DNA of 5,633 nt from positions 1-5,633 of the forward strand of contig JACRLA010000450.1 in assembly GCA_016215145.1 (NCBI GenBank), written 5' to 3'. This stretch comes from Chloroflexota bacterium. Its GTDB lineage: Bacteria; Chloroflexota; Anaerolineae; Anaerolineales; VGOW01. Below are positions 1-3,880 of the stretch, piece by piece (position 1 is the first letter of the stretch; each line of letters opens with the position of its first letter). The translations under genes and the position numbers were made by a program. Below the pieces are notes generated by a model. That model searched no databases. It was not told where the DNA came from and worked only from the letters and a program-made list of their open reading frames with translations.

Positions 1-179
1 TCGGCGCGGCGGCGGTGCGCGCCATCGAAGAGGGTCAAAGCGGCGTAATGGTCGCGCTCGATCCACCCACCGTGCGATATGTGCCGCTCGAAGAGGCAAC
101 GCGCCGCATGAAGGTCGTGCCGCTCGACTGCGATGTGATGATGACCGCCAGAGATTTGGGAATTTGTTTTGGAGATTGA
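1..179 (+). CDS. 6-phosphofructokinase, C-terminal fragment
   Basis: This is the 3' end of a gene that enters from the left edge. The frame starting at base 3 reads about 58 codons to TGA at 177-179. The visible pieces are an AAAVRAIEEGQSGVMVAL segment, then VPLEEATRRMKVVP, and the terminal ARDLGICFGD. This order matches the C-terminal end of bacterial PfkA-type phosphofructokinases, especially the ATP/PPi group with a longer tail ending in a G-D dipeptide. The enzyme phosphorylates fructose 6-phosphate to fructose 1,6-bisphosphate in the cytosol during glycolysis. The catalytic and phosphoryl-donor residues lie outside the window, so ATP versus pyrophosphate use cannot be decided. No terminator is visible before the ABC ATPase 27 nt downstream, so read-through transcription is likely. 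Confidence 0.82.
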   Translation, partial: GAAAVRAIEEGQSGVMVALDPPTVRYVPLEEATRRMKVVPLDCDVMMTARDLGICFGD

Positions 180-183
180 AGAC

Positions 184-210
184 AATGAACAATGAGAGAA
201 TGAACAATGA
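184..210 (+). repeat. 15-bp tandem duplication over the ABC ATPase start
   Basis: AATGAACAATGA occurs at 184-195 and again at 199-210, giving a 15-bp period. The duplication creates several ATG codons (185, 192, 200, 207). Only ATG 207 opens the ATPase frame. ATG 185 and ATG 200 open a 10-codon and a 5-codon reading frame that both stop at TAA 215-217, overlapping the true start. The nearest purine-rich stretch able to act as a ribosome-binding site is GAGAGA at 194-199, which is weak. Confidence 0.7.
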
Positions 211-988
211 ACAATAAAGCGACGTTGAGGGTTGAACGGGTGACGAAGAGATACGGCACGGGGACGACTGAAGTGACGGCAGTGCATGACGTGTCGCTCT
301 CGGTGGAGCCCGGAGAGATCGTGTTGATCATGGGACCTTCAGGGTCGGGCAAGACGACTCTGCTCTCGATGCTGGGGGCGTTGCTCAAGCCGACTGAAGG
401 AACGATCCAACTTAACGGCGACGTGATCAGCGCGCTCGCCGAGAATCGTTTGCCGGACATTCGCCTGCGCCAGTTCGGATTCATCTTTCAGGATTTTAAT
501 TTGCTTTCGGCGCTGACGACGTTGGAGAACGTGGCGATTGTGGCAGAGTTGACCGGAATTAAAAGTAAGGTGGCGCGGCACAAGGCGGCATCCCTGTTGA
601 CCGATCTTGGTTTGGGCGAGCGACTCAATTTTCTTCCAGAGAAACTTTCAGGCGGGGAGAAACAGCGCGTGGCAATCGCCCGCGCGCTGATCAATGATCC
701 CGCGTTAAGATCGGTCACGAGATCATGCGTTTGCTGCGGCGCATCGCCAAAGACCAGAATCGTAGTGTGGTGATCGTCTCGCACGATCAGCGCATCAAAG
801 ATATTGCCGACCGCGTGCTGTGGTTAGAGGACGGAGAGTTTAAGGAGATGACGGTGATGGCGACGGATCCGGTGTGCGGCATGACCATCGAGCAAACGAA
901 GGCGGCGGCGACATTGGTGGTTGGCGGCGTCACCTATTATTTTTGTTCGCGCGGCTGCCGCGCCGAGTTCGAGTCAGACCATCCATAA
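207..988 (+). pseudogene. ABC transporter ATPase (MacB/LolD/DevA type) with C-terminal YHS domain, broken by internal deletion
   Basis: The first frame runs from ATG 207 to about codon 166. It shows a Walker A motif GPSGSGKTT (residues 43-51), a Q-loop in FIFQDFNLL (Q95) and the signature LSGGEKQRV (147-155). After INDPA (ending at base 704) the expected LILADEPTANLDS segment, carrying Walker B, the catalytic glutamate and the D-loop, is absent. Homology resumes in another frame at base 707 with KIGHEIMRLLRRIA and continues through the H-loop VIVSHD (His codon 782-784) and VLWLEDGEF. Two bases replace about 39, so roughly 37 bp are lost and the frame shifts. The protein would lack ATP hydrolysis residues and is probably dead. 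The second frame continues without a stop into a YHS domain and ends at TAA 986-988. No permease gene is present in the window, although LolD/MacB-type ATPases normally pair with an FtsX-like permease. A sequencing or assembly error is possible, but a clean 37-bp loss is more easily explained as a real deletion. Confidence 0.85.
857..988 (+). CDS. Small YHS-domain metal-binding protein, possible independent product
   Basis: Read from ATG 857 this is a 43-residue YHS domain: DPVCGM near the start (Cys7), then YYFCSRGCRAEF with Cys30 and Cys34. YHS and related TRASH domains occur in copper- and other heavy-metal-handling proteins, where these cysteines bind metal. In the undamaged gene it would be the C-terminal domain of the ABC ATPase, because the frame is continuous with it. 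However, AAGGAG at 842-847 is a good Shine-Dalgarno sequence, placed 9 nt before ATG 857 (and directly abutting an alternative ATG at 848). The domain could therefore be translated on its own despite the upstream frameshift. Its neighbour is a putative copper-binding cupredoxin, which fits a metal role. The domain call is firm; independent expression is an inference. Confidence 0.5.
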   Translation: MATDPVCGMTIEQTKAAATLVVGGVTYYFCSRGCRAEFESDHP

Positions 989-993
989 AAAAC

Positions 994-1036
994 ACGCCAA
1001 ATGGCGTATTGATGTTGAGGGATAGATTCGTAAAAT
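994..1036 (+). promoter_or_regulatory. Putative promoter and palindrome upstream of the cupredoxin gene
   Basis: TTGATG at 1009-1014 and TAAAAT at 1031-1036 are separated by 16 bp and resemble a sigma-70-type -35/-10 pair. The start point would fall near 1043, shortly before the ribosome-binding site GAGGAG at 1048-1053. Immediately upstream is a perfect inverted repeat, ACGCCA (994-999) and TGGCGT (1002-1007), following an A-tract. It could be an operator. Read on the - strand it resembles a short terminator with a T-tract, but no - strand gene is present for it to serve. Confidence 0.4.
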
Positions 1037-1062
1037 GGGGCATCAAAGAGGAGAGCAATACC

Positions 1063-1482
1063 ATGAAAAAACTTTTAATTCTTTTACTGTTAACATCTGT
1101 GACATTAGCGGCGTGTTCCCCGCAAGCCACACCGCAACTGATCACGATGGAGACCAACCTGATGAAGTTTCAACCGGCAATGATTGAAGTAAAGGTTGGG
1201 CAACCCGTCAAGATGACGATGCGGAATAGTGATTCGGTTGATCACGATTTCAGCATCATGGAAATTCCGACATCGAAGATCAGTTCTACTGCGGAGTCGG
1301 TCGCCGGACATGACATGGGCAGCGGTGGCACGGCGAAGGAACCGCAACTGCATATCGCTGTGGCGATGGGCAAGAGCGGCACGTTAGAATTCACGCCGAC
1401 CAAACCCGGAACGTACGAATTTTTCTGCACCGTCGCCGGTCACAAAGAAGCGGGGATGAAAGGCACGCTCGTCGTCAAGTAG
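1063..1482 (+). CDS. Cupredoxin-domain lipoprotein, putative type 1 copper protein
   Basis: A 139-residue exported protein. The start at ATG 1063 is chosen because GAGGAG (1048-1053) lies 9 nt upstream and because translation then begins with a textbook lipoprotein signal: MKK, a leucine-rich core, and the lipobox LAAC with Cys18 as the lipidated residue. The frame stays open further upstream, but that extension would bury the signal. The mature part has the cupredoxin layout: an early strand with VKVGQPVKM, then VDHDF with His61, and near the C-terminus FFCTVAGHKEAGM, supplying Cys122, His127 and Met132. Together these form the His-Cys-His-Met set of a type 1 copper site. A central insertion (about residues 70-103) carries further His and Met residues (H83, M85, H97, M102) that might bind metal. 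The likely role is electron transfer or copper binding on the outer face of the cytoplasmic membrane. It sits directly after a YHS domain and is followed by a terminator. Confidence 0.88.
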   Translation: MKKLLILLLLTSVTLAACSPQATPQLITMETNLMKFQPAMIEVKVGQPVKMTMRNSDSVDHDFSIMEIPTSKISSTAESVAGHDMGSGGTAKEPQLHIAVAMGKSGTLEFTPTKPGTYEFFCTVAGHKEAGMKGTLVVK

Positions 1483-1511
1483 TTCGGTGGTTGAATAGCG
1501 AAAAGAAAAAC

Positions 1512-1543
1512 GCTGCGCTCTATAAGAGCGCGGCTTTTTTTTT
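1512..1543 (+). terminator. Intrinsic (rho-independent) terminator
   Basis: The stem GCTGCGCTC (1512-1520) pairs with GAGCGCGGC (1526-1534) across the loop TATAA. There are nine pairs, one of them a wobble, followed by nine T residues (1535-1543). It lies 29 nt after the cupredoxin stop. The A-rich stretch at 1501-1510 opposite the T-tract could also let it act on the other strand. It separates the cupredoxin transcript from the two-component operon. Confidence 0.93.
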
Positions 1544-1579
1544 GGAGACGTGAGGCAAGTGAGTTCATCGTAGATGTGC

Positions 1580-1614
1580 TTGACAGCGCACTTCGCTTTT
1601 GCTAGATTGAATAC
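1580..1614 (+). promoter_or_regulatory. Extended -10 promoter of the kinase-regulator operon, predicted leaderless start
   Basis: TTGACA (1580-1585) is a perfect -35 hexamer. After exactly 17 bp comes TAGATT (1603-1608), a 4/6 match to the -10 consensus, preceded by TG at 1600-1601 as an extended -10 element. Transcription starting 6-8 bp after the -10 would begin at about 1615, which is the A of the kinase ATG (1615-1617). No Shine-Dalgarno sequence could fit between them, so a leaderless mRNA is predicted. Confidence 0.8.
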
Positions 1615-3054
1615 ATGACAGCAAAAACGATCACCGCGAATCCCACCGACTCAACTATCAGTCAACGCATCTCCACTTTGCGCTGGCTGCTTCCCATCGC
1701 CCTTGCTATCCTTTCTGTAATCTACCAACTCGGACCGGCGGCGTGGGTGCATGATAATTTTTCACACGAACTGCACTATATAGTGGAGATACTCTTCTAT
1801 GGTTTAGTGGGACCCGTGTTTGTGTACATGGCAGTTGGACAAATTAGTCGTTGGCTGGAAGAGAAAGAACACGTCGAACATCTGGCGCGCGCTCACGAGC
1901 AACGATTAGTGTCCATTACGACGGCTTCGGCAGATGCCATATTGGGTCTCAATTCGAACGGACGCATCGAATCTTGGAATCGCGGAGCCGAGCTGCTGTT
2001 TGGTTATTCAACCGGCGAAGCCGTAGGTGTGTCGCTCGCCGAGTTGTTTGGCGGTGAAGCGGCGGAGGTGGAGTCTCAATGGCTGATTGAGGAAGTGCGG
2101 CAGGCGGGATTCATTCGTGGTCACGAAACAACTTGTCGCGATGCGCAGGGGCAACAGGTCGTCGTTGAATTAACGGCGACACACCTCACCGATGATAGTG
2201 GTCAATCCATCGGGATGTCAGTCATCCTACGCGACGTCACTGAACGCAAACGTCGAGAGCAGGAGATCCGCCGCCTCAATACTAGTTTGAATGAGCAAGT
2301 GGCTGAACGGACGCGGGAGTTAGCTGATAAAGTGAATCAACTTGCCCGCGCCAACGCCGATTTGCAAAAACTGGATCGCACCCGATCCGAATTTGTCTCG
2401 CTCGTATCACATCAACTGCGCGCGCCGCTGACGAATATGCACGGCGCGGTTGAACACATTGAAGCCAATTGTGCGGCGATGAATCCAACCTGCACGCGGA
2501 TGATAACCATCTTGAATCAACAAGTGGATCGACTCAATCGGTTAGTGATAGGTGTGCTGAACGCCGCCCGTATCGAGGCCGGTGAATTTGTGCTGCATGC
2601 CGAACCGATCTCGGTGCTGCCGATTGTTCAGCAGGTGGTGGATCAGATTCGCGCCCGCGCCAGTAACCGTCTCTTCAATATGCCGACAAAGCCCGGCTTG
2701 CCGCTCGTCTTTGCCGACCGTGATCGCCTGGCGGAAGTGTTAGCGAATCTTCTCGACAACGCCGATAAATATTCATCATCTGGCAAAGAAGTTGTGATCG
2801 AAGCGCGCGCCGATCAAGTCGAAGTGATTCTATCGGTGCGCGATTTCGGCCCCGGTTTGCCGTCCGATGATCTCGAACAGGTCTTCAACAAATTCTATCG
2901 CGCCGATAGCAGCGACTCACAAGCATCTTACGGCTACGGTCTCGGGTTATATGTCTGTCGCCAATTAATCGAAGCGCAACAAGGTCGCATCTGGGCAGAG
3001 AATCATCCGGATGGCGGCGCAATCTTCTCGTTCACGATTCCGGTAGCGAAATAA
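1615..3054 (+). CDS. Membrane-bound PAS-domain sensor histidine kinase
   Basis: A 479-residue two-component sensor. Two hydrophobic segments (about residues 24-43 and 55-75) anchor it in the cytoplasmic membrane, joined by a very short loop (WVHDNFSHELHY), so there is no large extracellular sensor domain. A cytoplasmic PAS domain spans about 98-209 (AILGLNSNGRIESWN to the VILRDVTERK closing motif). A charged coiled-coil linker follows (about 210-258). The HisKA domain holds the phosphoacceptor His266 in VSHQLRAPLTNM; the residue after it is Gln rather than the more usual Glu or Asp. The ATPase domain has the N box (N378, N382 in LANLLDNADKYS), the G1 box DFGPGL (D410), the F box FNKFYRAD and the G2 box GYGLGL (440-445). 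All parts needed for autophosphorylation are present. The start is fixed by the promoter, and no alternative in-frame ATG occurs until M72. The regulator gene begins 2 nt after its stop, so the two form a cognate pair. The signal sensed is unknown. Confidence 0.95.
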   Translation: MTAKTITANPTDSTISQRISTLRWLLPIALAILSVIYQLGPAAWVHDNFSHELHYIVEILFYGLVGPVFVYMAVGQISRWLEEKEHVEHLARAHEQRLVSITTASADAILGLNSNGRIESWNRGAELLFGYSTGEAVGVSLAELFGGEAAEVESQWLIEEVRQAGFIRGHETTCRDAQGQQVVVELTATHLTDDSGQSIGMSVILRDVTERKRREQEIRRLNTSLNEQVAERTRELADKVNQLARANADLQKLDRTRSEFVSLVSHQLRAPLTNMHGAVEHIEANCAAMNPTCTRMITILNQQVDRLNRLVIGVLNAARIEAGEFVLHAEPISVLPIVQQVVDQIRARASNRLFNMPTKPGLPLVFADRDRLAEVLANLLDNADKYSSSGKEVVIEARADQVEVILSVRDFGPGLPSDDLEQVFNKFYRADSSDSQASYGYGLGLYVCRQLIEAQQGRIWAENHPDGGAIFSFTIPVAK

Positions 3055-3056
3055 CA

Positions 3057-3785
3057 ATGACCACTCCAACCATTCTGCTCATTGACGACGATCCCACTTT
3101 GCTTGAGCTACTGTCGAGCCATTTGCAAACGGCGGGGTACCGCCCGTTGACGGCGCGCGATGGGGCAAGCGGCTTGAAGTTAGTAGAGGAGTCCGCGCCC
3201 GATCTGGTGGTGTTAGATGTGATGATGCCCAACATGAATGGTTGGGATGTGTGCGAGCGGCTGCGCGCTCGTAGAGACGTTCCGCCGGAACGTCTCTATC
3301 CCGCTCCGCTGGAACGTCTCTACCCCATCGCCATCATCATGCTTACCGCCAAAGGCGAAGAGATTGATAAACTGCGCGGCTTCCGTCTCGGCGTGGATGA
3401 TTATGTGACGAAGCCTTTCTCGTTTGCCGAGCTGGTTGCGCGTGTGGGCGCGGTCTTGTCTCGCGTCGCACACTCTCCTTTGCCAACTCACACGTTGACG
3501 AGTGATGACTTGACGATTGATTTCGAGCAGCGGCGAGTGATTGTGAAAGAACATCTCGTTGAACTTACGCCGACCGAGTATCGCTTGATCGAAACACTTG
3601 CCCGTCACGCCAACCGCACTGTGCCGACCGAGATGTTACTGACCGAAGTGTGGGGACATGACTATGTCGGTGAAGTTGAGCAGGTCAAACACTATATATG
3701 GACTCTGCGTAAAAAGATCGAGAACGATCCCGGCGACCCCAAGCACCTGATCACTGAACGCGGATTTGGGTATCGCTTCGAATAA
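3057..3785 (+). CDS. OmpR/PhoB-family response regulator with an in-frame insertion in the receiver domain
   Basis: A 242-residue DNA-binding regulator. The receiver domain (about 5-135) has the acidic pocket IDDD (D10-D12), phosphoacceptor Asp54 in VVLDVMMP, Thr97 in MLTAKG and Lys119 in VTKPF. The C-terminal winged-helix domain (about 145-242) shows LTPTEYRLIETLARH, VWGHDY, the recognition-helix region VKHYIWTLRKKIE and the closing RGFGYRF, which defines the OmpR/PhoB subfamily. ATG 3057 lies 2 nt after the kinase stop with no clear ribosome-binding site, pointing to translational coupling. The unusual feature is residues 72-90, between helix alpha3 and strand beta4. Most relatives have only about five residues here before the IIMLTAKG strand. 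Here RRDVPPERLYPAPLERLYP is encoded by a palindromic repeat (separate entry). The insertion is near the face that moves on phosphorylation, so signalling could be affected, but all key residues remain. It probably regulates the adjacent oxidoreductase gene. Confidence 0.95.
   Translation: MTTPTILLIDDDPTLLELLSSHLQTAGYRPLTARDGASGLKLVEESAPDLVVLDVMMPNMNGWDVCERLRARRDVPPERLYPAPLERLYPIAIIMLTAKGEEIDKLRGFRLGVDDYVTKPFSFAELVARVGAVLSRVAHSPLPTHTLTSDDLTIDFEQRRVIVKEHLVELTPTEYRLIETLARHANRTVPTEMLLTEVWGHDYVGEVEQVKHYIWTLRKKIENDPGDPKHLITERGFGYRFE
3271..3323 (+). repeat. Palindromic repeat element inserted in the response regulator gene
   Basis: GTAGAGACGTTCC (3271-3283) and GGAACGTCTCTAT (3287-3299) form a 13-bp inverted repeat around a 3-nt loop, with one terminal G-T pairing. 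The right arm recurs as GGAACGTCTCTAC at 3311-3323, exactly 24 bp downstream, giving a tandem direct repeat that translates as two ERLYP units (E78-P82 and E86-P90). The second right arm is a perfect complement of the left arm, so two alternative hairpins are possible. The affected stretch 3270-3326 is 57 nt and keeps the frame. Similar small dispersed palindromes are known in cyanobacteria and other bacteria; family membership cannot be tested here. Confidence 0.88.
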
Positions 3786-3833
3786 CCCCACCTACCTCAC
3801 ACTTCCTCTACACCTAATCTACACCTTCGCTTG
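3785..3833 (+). promoter_or_regulatory. Four 11-bp-phased direct repeats, putative response-regulator binding site
   Basis: TCTACACCT occurs at 3807-3815 and again, identical, at 3818-3826. Weaker copies precede them in the same 11-bp phase: CTCACACTT at 3796-3804 and ACCCCACCT at 3785-3793, the last touching the stop codon of the regulator gene. OmpR/PhoB-family regulators bind head-to-tail to direct repeats spaced by 11 bp, one helical turn. The array ends 8 bp before the putative -10 element, where the -35 would be, which is the position of the PhoB box in activated promoters. The regulator encoded immediately upstream is the obvious candidate to bind it. Confidence 0.6.
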
Positions 3834-3840
3834 ATACACT
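3832..3840 (+). promoter_or_regulatory. Putative extended -10 element of the oxidoreductase operon
   Basis: TG at 3832-3833 followed by one base and TACACT (3835-3840) resembles an extended -10 promoter. No -35 hexamer stands 17 bp upstream; that space is taken by the phased repeats. This fits a promoter that depends on an activator. The predicted start point is around 3847, close to the ribosome-binding site AAGAGGG. Confidence 0.45.
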
Positions 3841-3842
3841 CT

Positions 3843-3880
3843 CGCGGTAAGAGGGTTAGTCGTCGTGACTCATTACCGCG
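3843..3880 (+). promoter_or_regulatory. Inverted repeat enclosing the ribosome-binding site and GTG start
   Basis: CGCGGTAA (3843-3850) is the exact reverse complement of TTACCGCG (3873-3880). Between them lie the Shine-Dalgarno bases GAGGG (3851-3855) and GTG 3865. A nested hairpin, AGTC (3858-3861) with GACT (3867-3870), places the GTG across its loop and 3' arm. In RNA the Shine-Dalgarno would be a 5-nt bulge between the stems. It may be a translational control hairpin. As DNA, the arms are 30 bp apart, about three helical turns, and could be an operator. If transcription starts near 3847, only five pairs of the outer stem (GGTAA/TTACC) would exist in the RNA. Confidence 0.45.

Noticed and set aside
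704..725. Programmed ribosomal frameshift in the ABC ATPase
   Set aside because: No slippery sequence is evident, and a frameshift would not restore the missing Walker B and D-loop residues. A deletion explains the data better.
994..1007. Transcription terminator after the YHS domain on the + strand
   Set aside because: The hairpin is short, has a 2-nt loop and is not followed by a T-tract on the + strand. It is retained only as a possible operator.
874..1062. Upstream extension of the cupredoxin frame starting at ATG 874
   Set aside because: It overlaps the YHS coding region in another frame and would bury the lipoprotein signal. ATG 1063 has a good ribosome-binding site and gives a proper signal peptide.
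1550..1591. Repeated GTGAG words and a GTGC/GCAC inverted repeat around the kinase -35
   Set aside because: The GTGAG copies are 9 bp apart rather than 11, and the inverted arms are only 4 bp. Neither is distinguishable from chance.
3271..3323. CRISPR-like repeat
   Set aside because: There are only two copies of a short arm, the repeat is inside a coding gene, and there are no unique spacers of regular length.
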